A stretch of DNA of 64,000 nucleotides. Source: Chryseobacterium nepalense (GTDB lineage Bacteria; Bacteroidota; Bacteroidia; Flavobacteriales; Weeksellaceae). The stretch is from contig NZ_CP096203.1 in the NCBI RefSeq assembly GCF_023195755.1, forward strand, positions 1,798,001 to 1,862,000, read 5' to 3'. Positions 53,655 to 63,359 of the stretch are shown here, one piece after another. Positions within the stretch are counted from its first letter, which is position 1; each line of letters starts with the position of its first letter. The notes under the pieces are model-generated. The model was given only the letters and a program-made list of their open reading frames with translations, ran no database searches and was not told the DNA's origin. The translations under genes were made by a program, and so were the position numbers.

Positions 53655-56600
53655 ATGTTAAAACAATTTATAGAAAGACCGGTACTTTCAACGGTTATTT
53701 CCATCATACTATTATTATTGGGTGCTTTGTCGCTCTTTAATTTACCCATCGCCCTCTTTCCGGATATTGCGCCGCCGAGTGTTCAGGTGACCGCGTTTTA
53801 TCCGGGTGCGAATGCGGAAGTTGTAGCCCGTTCGGTAGCAACTCCTATCGAAGAAGCGGTAAACGGTGTGGAAAACATGACCTACATGACTTCCAACTCC
53901 AGTAATGACGGTACCATGACGCTGAGCGTATTTTTCAAACAGGGATCTGATCCCGATAATGCAGCGGTAAACGTGCAAAACCGTGTATCGAAAGCCATGA
54001 GTCAACTTCCGCAAGAGGTTGTACAGGCGGGAATTTCCACACAGAAAGTTCAGAACAGTATGATCATGTTTATGGGATTAACCAGTAATGATCCTAAACA
54101 ATACGACGAGCTTTTCTTACAAAACTATTTGAAAATCAATATTATTCCACAAATCCAGCGTATTCCGGGTGTTGCCCAGGCGCAGGTTTTCGGAACGAGA
54201 GATTATTCCATGAGACTCTGGCTGAAGCCGGACAGATTAGCAGCCAACAATCTTTCTCCACAGGAAGTTTTGAACGCTGTGAAGGATCATAACCTTGAAG
54301 CAGCTCCCGGACGTCTTGGACAGGGAAGTAAGGAAACGTACGAATATATTTTAAAGTATAAAGGTAAATTAAACAAAAATGAAGACTACGAAAACATCGC
54401 CATCAAAGCCAACAGCGACGGATCTTTCCTGAGACTGAAAGACGTGGCAAGAGTAGAATTTGGTTCCTATACTTATACAGCAGCCAACAGAGTTGACGGA
54501 AAACCGGTTTCAGGTTTTGCGATTATGCAGACCGCTGGATCTAATGCCAACGAAATCTTAACTGAAATTGAAAAGCAGGTTGATCAGTTTAAAACCACCC
54601 TTCCGAAAGGTGTTGAACCAATCATCATGTACAACTCCAAAGACTTCTTGGATGCTTCTATTCATCAAGTGGTTGAAACGTTGGTCATTGCCTTTATTCT
54701 GGTATTTATCGTAGTGTATATTTTCCTTCAGGATTTCAGATCTACTTTAATTCCTGCGATTGCCGTTCCGGTAGCGATCATTGGTACGTTCTTCTTCCTT
54801 CAGCTATTTGGATTCAGTATCAATATGTTGACCCTGTTCGCATTGGTACTCGCCATCGGTATTGTGGTGGATGATGCCATCGTTGTGGTAGAGGCTGTTC
54901 ACTCTAAAATGGAACATACAGGAATGCCAGTTGAGCACGCAACAATGAGCTCAATGAGTGAAATTTCCGGAGCTATTATTTCCATTACATTGGTGATGTG
55001 TGCTGTATTTATTCCGGTTGGCTTCATGCAGGGTCCTGCGGGAGTTTTCTACAGACAGTTTGCCTTTACATTAGCTATTGCGATTATGATTTCTGCGGTG
55101 AATGCATTGACATTAAGTCCTGCTTTATGTGCGATGTTCCTAAATGATCCTCAGGGTGAGCACGGAGAGCACGGTAAAAAAACAGGCTTTGGTGCAAGAT
55201 TCTTTAATGCATTTAATGTTAGCTTTAATAATTTAACTAAAAAATACATTTACAGCCTTAAATTTTTAATTAAAAATAAATGGGTTGCCGTAGGAGGATT
55301 GGTATTAATTACTGCCGCAAGTATTTTCTTAATTAAAAAAGCACCGTCAGGATTTATTCCTACAGAAGACCAGGGATTTATTTTATATGCGGTGAATACA
55401 CCTCCGGGAAGTTCATTGGACAGAACCCACAGAGCAACCGAACAAATCGATCAAATTATCAATGGTGAAAAAGCTAAAAATCACCTTTGGGTGGCAGACG
55501 GTCTGAACTTCATCAGTAATGCCAATGCTTCTCCATACTCTGCAGGTTTCATTAAATTAAAAGATCACGACCAGCGTGGCGAAGTAACTGATCCTGATCA
55601 AATTGCAGCAGCATTGACAGGGAAAGTTTCGCAGGTAAAAGATGCCAGCGCATTCTTCTTCAACTTCCCTACCGTTCAGGGATTTGGTAACGTTTCCGGT
55701 TTTGAATTTATGCTTCAGGATAAAACCAACGGTTCTTTGGAAAATTTAGGGACAACAACACAAGCCTTCATCGGAGAGTTGATGAAACGTCCGGAAATTG
55801 CTTTTGCTTTCACAACCTATGCAGCCGGAAACCCACAATTCACGATCGAGGTTGATAGTGATAAAGCCAATCAGCTTGGAGTTTCCATCACAGAATTAAT
55901 GCAGACGATGCAGATTTACTATGGAAGTAGCTTCGTTTCAGATTTCAACAGATTCGGAAAATACTACAGGGTAATGGCTCAGGCGGATATTCCTTACAGA
56001 ACAGATGCCAATTCTTTGGAAGGAATTTATGTTAAAAATAAATCAGGCGAAATGGTTCCTGTGAAAACACTGGTGACTTTAAAAAGAGCTTTCGGCCCTG
56101 AAACGGTGACAAGAAACAACTTATTCAACGCAGTGACCATCAACGGAACACCAAAACCTGGTTACAGTACCGGAGACGCCATCAAAGCAGTGGAAGAAGT
56201 GGCAGAAAAATCTCTTCCGAGAGGATTTGGATACGAATGGACAGGGATTACCCGTGAGGAAATTAAAACAAGCGGACAGACAGCGTTTATCTTTATGTTA
56301 AGTATTTTATTTGTATACTTCCTGTTGGCTGCTCAGTATGAAAGTTATATTCTTCCTTTCGCAGTTATTTTAACGATTCCAACAGGGATTTTTGGAGTAT
56401 TTGCTTTCACAGGATTGGCAGGAATTGATAATAACATTTACGTTCAGGTTGGTTTGATCATGCTCGTCGGATTATTAGCGAAAAATGCAATCCTGATTGT
56501 AGAGTTCGCTGTACAACGAAGAAATGCAGGAAGATCCTTACTGGAATCCGCATTACAAGCGTCAAGATTGCGTTTAAGACCGATCTTAATGACCTCATTC

Positions 56601-56837
56601 GCATTCATTGTCGGAATGTTGCCGCTTGTATTTACGCAGGGAGCTTCTGCAAAAGGAAATCACTCAATCGGCTTCAGTACCGTTGGCGGAATGTTGACAG
56701 GCGTTGTATTCGGGATTTTCATTATTCCTGTGATGTTTGTGATCTTCCAGTATTTACATGAAAAAATGCCAAGCAGAAAAAAGAAAAGACTTCAAAGACA
56801 AAAACTGGAAGCTGAACTTTTAGCTACAACTCATTAA
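53655..56837 (+). CDS. RND multidrug efflux pump, HAE1 type
   Basis: Inner-membrane proton-driven pump of 1,060 residues, similar in layout to AcrB/MexB: N-terminal FIERPVLSTVISIILLLLGA, large periplasmic loops at about 30-340 and 560-880, and the twelve-helix pattern. TM4 has GIVVDDAIVVVEAV with the coupled aspartate pair, and TM10 has LLAKNAILIVEFAV with the lysine. The C-terminus is Lys/Arg-rich. Middle gene of the operon. Confidence 0.94.
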   Translation: MLKQFIERPVLSTVISIILLLLGALSLFNLPIALFPDIAPPSVQVTAFYPGANAEVVARSVATPIEEAVNGVENMTYMTSNSSNDGTMTLSVFFKQGSDPDNAAVNVQNRVSKAMSQLPQEVVQAGISTQKVQNSMIMFMGLTSNDPKQYDELFLQNYLKINIIPQIQRIPGVAQAQVFGTRDYSMRLWLKPDRLAANNLSPQEVLNAVKDHNLEAAPGRLGQGSKETYEYILKYKGKLNKNEDYENIAIKANSDGSFLRLKDVARVEFGSYTYTAANRVDGKPVSGFAIMQTAGSNANEILTEIEKQVDQFKTTLPKGVEPIIMYNSKDFLDASIHQVVETLVIAFILVFIVVYIFLQDFRSTLIPAIAVPVAIIGTFFFLQLFGFSINMLTLFALVLAIGIVVDDAIVVVEAVHSKMEHTGMPVEHATMSSMSEISGAIISITLVMCAVFIPVGFMQGPAGVFYRQFAFTLAIAIMISAVNALTLSPALCAMFLNDPQGEHGEHGKKTGFGARFFNAFNVSFNNLTKKYIYSLKFLIKNKWVAVGGLVLITAASIFLIKKAPSGFIPTEDQGFILYAVNTPPGSSLDRTHRATEQIDQIINGEKAKNHLWVADGLNFISNANASPYSAGFIKLKDHDQRGEVTDPDQIAAALTGKVSQVKDASAFFFNFPTVQGFGNVSGFEFMLQDKTNGSLENLGTTTQAFIGELMKRPEIAFAFTTYAAGNPQFTIEVDSDKANQLGVSITELMQTMQIYYGSSFVSDFNRFGKYYRVMAQADIPYRTDANSLEGIYVKNKSGEMVPVKTLVTLKRAFGPETVTRNNLFNAVTINGTPKPGYSTGDAIKAVEEVAEKSLPRGFGYEWTGITREEIKTSGQTAFIFMLSILFVYFLLAAQYESYILPFAVILTIPTGIFGVFAFTGLAGIDNNIYVQVGLIMLVGLLAKNAILIVEFAVQRRNAGRSLLESALQASRLRLRPILMTSFAFIVGMLPLVFTQGASAKGNHSIGFSTVGGMLTGVVFGIFIIPVMFVIFQYLHEKMPSRKKKRLQRQKLEAELLATTH

Positions 56838-56879
56838 TAATATGCTTAACAAAGCTTTGAGAAAAATTTAGACTAAGAT

Positions 56880-57060
56880 TTTAAACGCAAAGATTTAATT
56901 ATTAACACCAAATATTTTGAAGAGTACAGAAAGCGACAAGTCGCTGATGAAGCTAAAGATTAAAGTACGCTTATTCAAATCAAATTTAAATTGATTAAAC
57001 TTTGCTCACTCAAATATTTCCACATTAAATATTTCTTTGCGTTGAAAAAATTTATAACAA
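56880..57060. repeat. GCAAAG-type inverted repeat before the channel gene
   Basis: AACGCAAAGATTTAATTA (about 56883-56900) is loosely mirrored by TATTTCTTTGCGTTGAAAA (about 57029-57047). It belongs with the CGCAAAG-rich elements in the gaps at 6310, 8086 and 9999. Confidence 0.4.
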
Positions 57061-57104
57061 AACAATTTCTCAAAGTTTTGCATTCAATTAAAAGTTTAAA
57101 AACT

Positions 57105-58517
57105 ATGAAAAGAATAAAAAATATCATCATCACTTTTGGACTGGCTTTAGCTTCGGTCTCCTGTGTGTCCAAACTGGCATACACGGAGCCTGAGCTCGAG
57201 CTGCCCGAAACATTCAAATATACTGCAACAGCAGATACCGCAAGTGTTGCCAACCTGGAATGGAGACAGTTTTTCAGCGATCCGATGTTACAAACATTGA
57301 TTGAAAAAGGAATTAAAAACAACTACGATTTACAAATCGCTCTGAAGCAGGTTGCTTCTTCACAGGAAAAATTAAAACAGGCGAAATATCTTCAATATCC
57401 TGACGTTGGTTTCGGCGTTTCTGCACAGATTTCAAAGCCTTCAAAAAACAGCATGAATGGGCAAAGCTTAAACTTATTTTTAGGAAAAAGCTATGTTGAA
57501 GATTACAATGCAGCGTTCAATTTATCATGGGAAGCCGATATTTGGGGGAAAATAAAAAACCAACAGGAAGTTTCGCGAATGCAGTACCTGCAGACGTATG
57601 AAGCAACAAAAGCCATTCAGACACAAGTTGTTGCAGCGATAGCTCAGGGATATTATAATTTATTAATGCTTGATAAACAAATGCAGATTGCAAAATCGAA
57701 CTTAGAATTAAGCAATAATACCCTTGCTCTTACAGAAAAGTTATGGCAAAGCGGTGACACGACCTCTTTGGGAGTTCAGCAGGCCACTGCACAAAAGCAA
57801 TCGACGGAACTATTGATCACGCAATTGGAGCAAAATATCGCCATTCAGGAAAATGCATTAAGTATTCTGGTGGGCGAAAATCCCGGAACAATCAGCAGAA
57901 CGATTGAGATGTCCGAAACCTCTTTACCACAGGAAATTTCCGCAGGACTTCCGGCAGCAATGGTGAGTCGTCGTCCGGATGTCCGTCAGCAGGAACTGGT
58001 GTTGTTAGAATCCAACTCAATAGTCGGAATTGCGCAGGCCAATATGTATCCTTCTTTGAAAATCACCGCCAACGGAGGCGTAAATTCATTTAAAATTGAC
58101 AACTGGTTCCAGATTCCGGCTTCATTATTCGGATCTGTTTTAGGAGGATTGACTCAGCCTATTTTCCAGAAAAGACAATTGAAAACGGATTTAAATGTTG
58201 CTAAAATTCAGCGAGAGAAAAATGTATTGGCGTTCCGTCAATCTGTTTTGAATGCAGTGGGTGAAGTTTCAGATGCTTTGGTTTCTAATGAAAGTCTGAA
58301 GGTTCAGGAACAAAAGGCAGCCGAACAGGCGGCAACGTTAAAAAACGGAATTAAAAGTGCCGAAATGCTCTACAAAGGCGGCATGGCAAACTATTTAGAA
58401 GTGATAACCGCTCAGGGAAATTCTCTGCAGGCAGAACTTAATTTAGCGTCAGTAAAAAGACAACGATTAAGCAGCATTGTAGATTTGTACCGTGCGTTAG
58501 GTGGCGGCTGGAAGTAG
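57105..58517 (+). CDS. outer-membrane efflux channel (TolC/OprM family)
   Basis: 470-residue lipoprotein channel, C20 in ASVSC. ATG 57105 is preferred because the 38 codons before it read through the repeat and would mask the signal. Two outer-membrane efflux repeats: first half with LQIALKQVASSQEKLKQA and FNLSWEADIWGKI, second half with VSRRPDVRQQELVLLESN and ANMYPSLKITANGG. Third gene of the tripartite pump. A terminator follows 26 bases after the stop. Confidence 0.92.
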   Translation: MKRIKNIIITFGLALASVSCVSKLAYTEPELELPETFKYTATADTASVANLEWRQFFSDPMLQTLIEKGIKNNYDLQIALKQVASSQEKLKQAKYLQYPDVGFGVSAQISKPSKNSMNGQSLNLFLGKSYVEDYNAAFNLSWEADIWGKIKNQQEVSRMQYLQTYEATKAIQTQVVAAIAQGYYNLLMLDKQMQIAKSNLELSNNTLALTEKLWQSGDTTSLGVQQATAQKQSTELLITQLEQNIAIQENALSILVGENPGTISRTIEMSETSLPQEISAGLPAAMVSRRPDVRQQELVLLESNSIVGIAQANMYPSLKITANGGVNSFKIDNWFQIPASLFGSVLGGLTQPIFQKRQLKTDLNVAKIQREKNVLAFRQSVLNAVGEVSDALVSNESLKVQEQKAAEQAATLKNGIKSAEMLYKGGMANYLEVITAQGNSLQAELNLASVKRQRLSSIVDLYRALGGGWK

Positions 58518-58542
58518 TAAATTTAAATTATATTGTTAATGG

Positions 58543-58575
58543 AATGCGGTCTTTCGGGGCTGCATTTTTTGTTTT
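58543..58575 (+). terminator. terminator of the efflux operon
   Basis: AATGCGGTC (58543-58551) pairs with GGCTGCATT (58558-58566) using two G-U pairs, loop TTTCGG, followed by TTTTGTTTTT. Confidence 0.75.
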
Positions 58576-58603
58576 TATTTGAAGAGTATTTTAACATCCG
58601 AAT

Positions 58604-58698
58604 TGTCATTCAGAGCGAAACGCAGTGTAGCGTGGAATCTAGACTGTGTTTGTAGAAATTAATTTAAAAATTGTTGCTTAGATTCCTACGGAATGACA
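58604..58698. repeat. dispersed element with TGTCATTC/GAATGACA ends
   Basis: TGTCATTC (58604-58611) and GAATGACA (58691-58698) are inverted ends; inside, GGAATCTA (58634-58641) mirrors TAGATTCC (58679-58686). It is the better preserved relative of the element at 2977-3052 and lies between convergent genes. Confidence 0.6.
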
Positions 58699-58713
58699 AA
58701 GTATGCGACATAT

Positions 58714-59634
58714 TTACTGTTGAAACTGCTCATTAATATACCCAATCACCTCATTAAAATTCTCCTGAGAATATCCCAACGGCAAATAATGAATATCATC
58801 CGCTTTCCGATACCAGGTCAATTGGCGTTTTGCGTATCTTCGACTGTTTTTCTTGATTTCTGAAACGGCAAAATCCAGATCCCATTCGCCATCAAAATAT
58901 TTGAATAATTCAGCGTAACCAACCGTATTTAAAGCCGTCATATATTTAAATTTTTCTAAACTTTTTGCTTCTTCCAATAACCCTTTCTCCATCATAATAT
59001 CCACTCTCCTGTTGATTCTATCGTACAATTCTTCTCTTGGCGCTTCAATTCCGATTCGAATCGTATTAAAATCTCTGGAATCCTGTGAAACAGCAATTTG
59101 TTCAGAATATTTTTTATTGGTCTGCCAAATAACGTCAATTGCCCGTAAAAGCCTTCTGTGATTGTGAATATCTACCACGGAAAAATATTCAGGATCGAGT
59201 TGTTTCAACATTTCCTGAAGTTTTTCAATTCCGTTATTATCCAGAATTTCCTGTAATTTTTTCTGATTTTCTTCATCGGCTTCCGGAAGATCATTTAAGC
59301 CTTCAATAACTGCTTTTTCATACATCATGCTGCCGCCAACCAAAATGACCGTATCGTATTTTTCAAAAAGTTCATTGAGTTTTTTTAAAGCATCTTCCTC
59401 ATATTGCCCGATCGAATAATATTCTTCCACCGAAAGATTACCGATAAAATGATGAGGTGCTTCCGCCAGTTCTTCTTCTGACGGTGAAGCAGTGCCAATC
59501 TTCATTTCCTTAAAAAACTGTCGGGAATCACAGGATATAATTTCCGTGTTGAAATGTTTCGCCAGATCAATTGCGAGTCTCGTTTTTCCAATTCCGGTGG
59601 GGCCTACAACAGAAATTAAAGTTTTATTTTTCAC
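58714..59634 (-). CDS. miaA: tRNA dimethylallyltransferase
   Basis: Transfers the dimethylallyl group to A37 of tRNAs reading UNN codons. 306 residues; P-loop GPTGIGKT (11-18), substrate-recognition DSRQFFKEM near 36, VGGSMMYEKAVIEGL near 98 and the tRNA-binding end NSRRYAKRQLTWYRK near 266. Size and motifs are standard. Single gene, divergent from yicC. Confidence 0.95.
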   Translation of the reverse strand: MKNKTLISVVGPTGIGKTRLAIDLAKHFNTEIISCDSRQFFKEMKIGTASPSEEELAEAPHHFIGNLSVEEYYSIGQYEEDALKKLNELFEKYDTVILVGGSMMYEKAVIEGLNDLPEADEENQKKLQEILDNNGIEKLQEMLKQLDPEYFSVVDIHNHRRLLRAIDVIWQTNKKYSEQIAVSQDSRDFNTIRIGIEAPREELYDRINRRVDIMMEKGLLEEAKSLEKFKYMTALNTVGYAELFKYFDGEWDLDFAVSEIKKNSRRYAKRQLTWYRKADDIHYLPLGYSQENFNEVIGYINEQFQQ

Positions 59635-59664
59635 GAAGCTAATTTACGAAAATGAGTTTACTTA

Positions 59665-59762
59665 ATTGGCTGGAAGATGGAGGCCTGAAGATGGAAGTTA
59701 AAATTGGAGGTCATTTATATCCAAGACAATCTTCCCGCTTCCTGCATCTAACTTCCATCCTT
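59665..59762. repeat. GGAAGATGGA repeat, copy with inverted arms
   Basis: GAAGATGGAGGCCTGAAG...GATGGAAGTT (about 59672-59699) faces CTTCC...AACTTCCATCC (about 59731-59760). The segment GGAGGCCTGAAG recurs slightly changed at 61347-61358 (GGAAGCCTGAAG). It lies in the miaA-yicC divergent gap, which also must carry both promoters. Confidence 0.5.
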
Positions 59763-59819
59763 ACTACTTTAGCTAAACTATACACTTAAATGTTTATCTT
59801 TGTACAACAATAAAAAACT

Positions 59820-60677
59820 ATGATTTTATCAATGACCGGCTTCGGTAGAGCCGAAGGTGTTTTTGAAGGCAAAAAGATTACCATAGATATTAAGTCACTG
59901 AACAGCAAAAGCTTTGATTTGAATATTAAAATCCCTTTACGCTATAAAGAAAAAGAATTTGAGATCAGAAAAATTCTCAACGACAGGATTATCCGTGGAA
60001 AAGTGGATTGCTACATTAACCTTGAGAATCTTGAAGAATCTACGGATGTGAAAATTAATAAAAATTTAATTGATTCTTACATCAGCGAACTTCGCAACAT
60101 CGCTTCAGACGGCCCCGATTTCGAATATCTGAAAATGGCAGTACGATTACCGGATGCCATCACTTCAAGGCCCGATGAACTTTCGGAAGGAGAATGGGAA
60201 GCATTGGCTAAAATTGTACATGCTGCGGTCGACCGGTTTGGAGAATTCAGAAAAACGGAAGGTAAAATCCTGCATGAAGAGCTGGAAAGAAACATACAGA
60301 ATATTGAAAAGAGCCTTTCCGAAGTTATTCCTTTTGAAGAAGAACGAATCTCTGCTGTAAAAGAGCGTTATCAGAAATCTTTAAAAGAATTCGAAAATAT
60401 AGATGAAACCAGATTCTATCAGGAAATGGCTTATTTCACGGAAAAGCTGGATATTTCCGAAGAGAAGGTACGGCTTTCCCAACATCTTAAATACTATAAA
60501 GAAGTAATGGACAATGAAGATTTTAACGGTAAAAAACTGGGATTCATTTCTCAGGAAATAGGCCGTGAGATCAATACATTAGGTTCAAAAGCCAATCATT
60601 CTGAAATTCAGAAGCTGGTAGTGATGATGAAGGATGATCTGGAAAAAATCAAAGAACAAACGTTAAATGTACTTTAA
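59820..60677 (+). CDS. yicC: YicC family endoribonuclease-like protein
   Basis: 285 residues; opens with the family hallmark MTGFGRAE (residues 5-12) and ends with the conserved SKANHSEIQKLVVMMKDDLEKIKEQ block. The YicC family includes endoribonucleases (YicC/YloC) acting on small RNA and mRNA. Next to gmk, the usual pairing in many bacteria. Confidence 0.9.
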   Translation: MILSMTGFGRAEGVFEGKKITIDIKSLNSKSFDLNIKIPLRYKEKEFEIRKILNDRIIRGKVDCYINLENLEESTDVKINKNLIDSYISELRNIASDGPDFEYLKMAVRLPDAITSRPDELSEGEWEALAKIVHAAVDRFGEFRKTEGKILHEELERNIQNIEKSLSEVIPFEEERISAVKERYQKSLKEFENIDETRFYQEMAYFTEKLDISEEKVRLSQHLKYYKEVMDNEDFNGKKLGFISQEIGREINTLGSKANHSEIQKLVVMMKDDLEKIKEQTLNVL

Positions 60678-60774
60678 ATTCAGGGTTTAATGTTTAAAAT
60701 TCAAGGTTGTAAGCTTTGATATAAAACACATGCTTTGAATTACGAACGAAACTTTAAACTTTAAACTAAAAACT

Positions 60775-61341
60775 TTGAACAATAAAGTTATCATATTTTC
60801 AGCGCCCTCGGGAAGCGGAAAAACGACACTGGTAAAACATTCACTGGAAATATTTAAAGAACTGCAGTTTTCCATTTCCTGCACAACAAGGCAGCCGAGA
60901 GGAAGCGAAGTTCATGCGGTGGATTATCATTTTTTAACGCCTGATGAATTCAGGCAAAAAATTGCGGAAGATGCATTTGTAGAATTTGAAGAAGTGTATA
61001 CCGACAAATACTACGGAACCTTAAAATCCGAAGTTGAAAAAATATGGAATCATGGGAAAGTGGTGATTTTTGACGTTGATGTAAAAGGCGGGATTTCCCT
61101 TAAAAAATATTTTGGAGAGCAGGCATTGTCGATTTTTATCGAACCGCCTTCCATTGATGAACTGGAGCGAAGATTGATTTCAAGAAATACGGACGATGCG
61201 GACACCATCAGAACCCGCGTGGCAAAAGCTGAAGAAGAAATGTCTTATGCAAAAGAGTTTGATAAAATCGTGATCAATAATGATCTTGACGAAGCAAAAA
61301 GAGAAATAGAAAGTTTAATAAAAAATTTTATTGGAAGTTAA
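60775..61341 (+). CDS. gmk: guanylate kinase (TTG start)
   Basis: GMP + ATP to GDP + ADP. 188 residues with P-loop PSGSGKTT (11-18), GMP-site S/R/Y pattern in CTTRQPRGSEVHAVDYHF and FDVDVKGG. The N-terminus begins directly NNKVIIFSAPSG. No ATG or GTG lies in frame between the upstream TGA (60736-60738) and the P-loop, so TTG 60775 must be used. Preceded by a 97-base repeat-like gap after yicC. Confidence 0.94.
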   Translation: MNNKVIIFSAPSGSGKTTLVKHSLEIFKELQFSISCTTRQPRGSEVHAVDYHFLTPDEFRQKIAEDAFVEFEEVYTDKYYGTLKSEVEKIWNHGKVVIFDVDVKGGISLKKYFGEQALSIFIEPPSIDELERRLISRNTDDADTIRTRVAKAEEEMSYAKEFDKIVINNDLDEAKREIESLIKNFIGS

Positions 61342-61460
61342 AGGATGGAAGCCTGAAGTTGGATGACGGAAGTTTGATGGCTCATACACTTCAAACATTT
61401 TCAAATTCTGATTTCTAATTTCTTACTTCTAATTTCTAATTCTAAAACATTGAGGTAAAT
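61342..61460. repeat. gmk-nadA gap with GATGGAAGCCTGAAG and TTTCTAATTTC repeats
   Basis: GGATGGAAGCCTGAAG near 61345 matches the copy near 59675. It is followed by a direct repeat of TTTCTAATTTCTTACTTCTAATTTCTAATTCTA type. No gene is present. Confidence 0.45.
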
Positions 61461-62480
61461 ATGAGTACCGAAACATTAGAAAAAGCTAAATCTGCAATTC
61501 CCGTAAGAGGATTTTTGGATATAAAAGATATTGCCATTCCTCAGGGAGAAGAGCTTGTAAAAGCCATTCTTGCGTTAAAAGAAGAGAAAAATGCAGTGAT
61601 TTTAGCACATTATTACCAGCCCGGAGAAATTCAGGATATTGCTGATTTTCTTGGCGATTCACTTCAATTGGCAAGACAGGCAAAAGACACCAATGCAGAT
61701 ATGATTGTTTTCTGCGGAGTACATTTTATGGCCGAAGCTGCAAAAATTCTTAATCCTACAAAAAAAGTTGTTCTTCCGGACACGATGGCGGGATGTTCTT
61801 TAGCAGACGGATGTTCCGGAGAAGGACTGCGAAAAATGCGTGAGCAGCATCCAAATGCGTTGGTAGCAACTTATATCAACTGTAATGCGGAAACAAAGGC
61901 TGAAAGTGATATTATCGTGACAAGCTCAAACGCGGAAACGGTAATTGAAGCACTACCGAAAGACCGTCCGATTATTTTCGCTCCGGATAAAAATCTGGGA
62001 AGATACTTATCTCAGAAAACCGGCCGTGATATGATTCTCTGGGATGGAAGCTGTATCGTACACGAAGCTTTCTCTATGGAAAGAATTGCGAAACAGCTGG
62101 CGGAAAATCCCGATGCCAAGCTTATTGCCCACCCGGAAAGTGAAGAAGCGGTTTTAAAACTGGCTCATTTTATCGGTTCCACTTCCGCACTGCTTAATTA
62201 TGTAGAACAGGACGACTGCCAGAAATTTATTATTGCTACGGAAGAAGGCATCCTTCATGAAATGAAAAAACGTGCACCTCACAAAGAACTGATTCCGGCA
62301 CTGGTTTTCGATGAAACCTGCAATTGTTCGGAATGTTTTTACATGAAAAGAAATACCATGGAAAAACTCTATCTGTGCATGAAATATGAGCTTCCGGAAA
62401 TCATTATTGACGAAGAATTAAGATTGAAAGCATTAAAGCCTATTGAAGCGATGCTTGATCTTTCTAAAAGTATAAAATAA
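61461..62480 (+). CDS. nadA: quinolinate synthase
   Basis: Condenses iminoaspartate with dihydroxyacetone phosphate to quinolinate for NAD. 339 residues, oxygen-sensitive [4Fe-4S] enzyme. Cysteines in conserved places: C85 in [13 protein letters not shown]112 and C118 in [11 protein letters not shown]141 in INCNAETKA, and the C-terminal [20 protein letters not shown] (50-63) is typical. nadB and nadC are not in the window. Confidence 0.95.
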   Translation: MSTETLEKAKSAIPVRGFLDIKDIAIPQGEELVKAILALKEEKNAVILAHYYQPGEIQDIADFLGDSLQLARQAKDTNADMIVFCGVHFMAEAAKILNPTKKVVLPDTMAGCSLADGCSGEGLRKMREQHPNALVATYINCNAETKAESDIIVTSSNAETVIEALPKDRPIIFAPDKNLGRYLSQKTGRDMILWDGSCIVHEAFSMERIAKQLAENPDAKLIAHPESEEAVLKLAHFIGSTSALLNYVEQDDCQKFIIATEEGILHEMKKRAPHKELIPALVFDETCNCSECFYMKRNTMEKLYLCMKYELPEIIIDEELRLKALKPIEAMLDLSKSIK

Positions 62481-62488
62481 AACAAAGG

Positions 62489-62521
62489 GCCCCAAAAAGT
62501 AAGACTTATTGGGGCATTTTT
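62489..62521. terminator. terminator after nadA
   Basis: GCCCCAA (62489-62495) pairs with TTGGGGC (62509-62515), extended inside by AAGT/ACTT, followed by ATTTTTATT. It can serve both nadA and, on the other strand, the convergent peptide gene. Confidence 0.8.
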
Positions 62522-62542
62522 ATTCTCATCGAATTTCACTAT

Positions 62543-62734
62543 TTAAAGATCATTCGGACCAGGAACATAACATTCAGAATTGATAAGAACACAGTTTCTG
62601 CAAAACTCTGAAAGTGCCCAGTATTCATCACAAGTAAAATTGGAACCTTGAGGGCATTCATTACAGCTTTTAGGACCCGCTCCTCCATTAATCTGTTCTA
62701 AATTTCGTCTGCTTAATTTTTTAAAATTTTTCAT
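62543..62734 (-). CDS. bacteriocin-like peptide with double-glycine leader
   Basis: 63 residues. The first 19 residues (MKNFKKLSRRNLEQINGGA up to the GG) form a ComC/bacteriocin-type leader with the conserved LSR..L..I.GG. The core that would be released after the GG is 45 residues with six cysteines in the order CNEC...C...CRNC...C, acidic at the end (GPNDL). No peptidase-ABC transporter or modification gene is next to it. Function (bacteriocin, signal peptide or other secreted peptide) is open. Confidence 0.75.
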   Translation of the reverse strand: MKNFKKLSRRNLEQINGGAGPKSCNECPQGSNFTCDEYWALSEFCRNCVLINSECYVPGPNDL

Positions 62735-62902
62735 AATAAATTGATTTAGTTAATTTTATAAATTTAATATTATTTTTGAGAAATGATAACATATTGAAAA
62801 TAATTAACACAAACATTTGTTATTAGATCTGAATAGTAATAAACCGAAAGGTGATGCTACACTGGAATTTGTGTTTTAAAATAATTAAATAAGACAAAAA
62901 AT

Positions 62903-62959
62903 ATGAAAATACACTGGAATTCTGAAGAATTAAAACGATTTTTGCTTAAAAAAAGATGA
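62903..62959 (+). CDS. possible 18-codon leader ORF overlapping folB
   Basis: ATG 62903 opens an 18-codon frame (MKIHWNSEELKRFLLKKR) whose TGA overlaps the folB ATG as ATGA, the layout of translational coupling. A matching ACACTGGAATT stretch occurs about 50 bases upstream. It may be chance. Confidence 0.3.
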   Translation: MKIHWNSEELKRFLLKKR

Positions 62960-63324
62960 GCAAAATATATCTTGAAGATGTAAAAATTTATGCCTACCAC
63001 GGTGTTTTACCGGAAGAAAACATCATCGGAACTTATTATATTCTGAATACAGAAATCCACACAGATCTGTGGAAAGCGGCAGAATCAGACAATCTAGAAG
63101 ATACGATCAGTTATGCAGATGTTAATGAAATTATTCATAACGAAATGAAAATCAAATCTAAATTGCTGGAACATGTAGCCGGAAGAATTATTTCAAAGAT
63201 TCATGGAAAATTCCCGGAAATTTCCTATATCCGACTGAAAATCACCAAAACCGCACCGCCGATGAAAGGTGAAATGAAGGGGGCAAGCATCGAACTGGAA
63301 AAAAGTTTTAAACCCGATAATTAA
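62956..63324 (+). CDS. folB: dihydroneopterin aldolase
   Basis: Makes 6-hydroxymethyl-dihydropterin and glycolaldehyde in folate synthesis. 122 residues; HGVLPEE with the conserved Glu (20/21), SYADV with Y53, E72 in LLEHVA and catalytic K98 in KITKTAPPM. Standard length and motifs. Confidence 0.93.
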   Translation: MSKIYLEDVKIYAYHGVLPEENIIGTYYILNTEIHTDLWKAAESDNLEDTISYADVNEIIHNEMKIKSKLLEHVAGRIISKIHGKFPEISYIRLKITKTAPPMKGEMKGASIELEKSFKPDN

Positions 63325-63359
63325 AAAATTATTATTTTCGTTTAAAATTATACAAAGAA

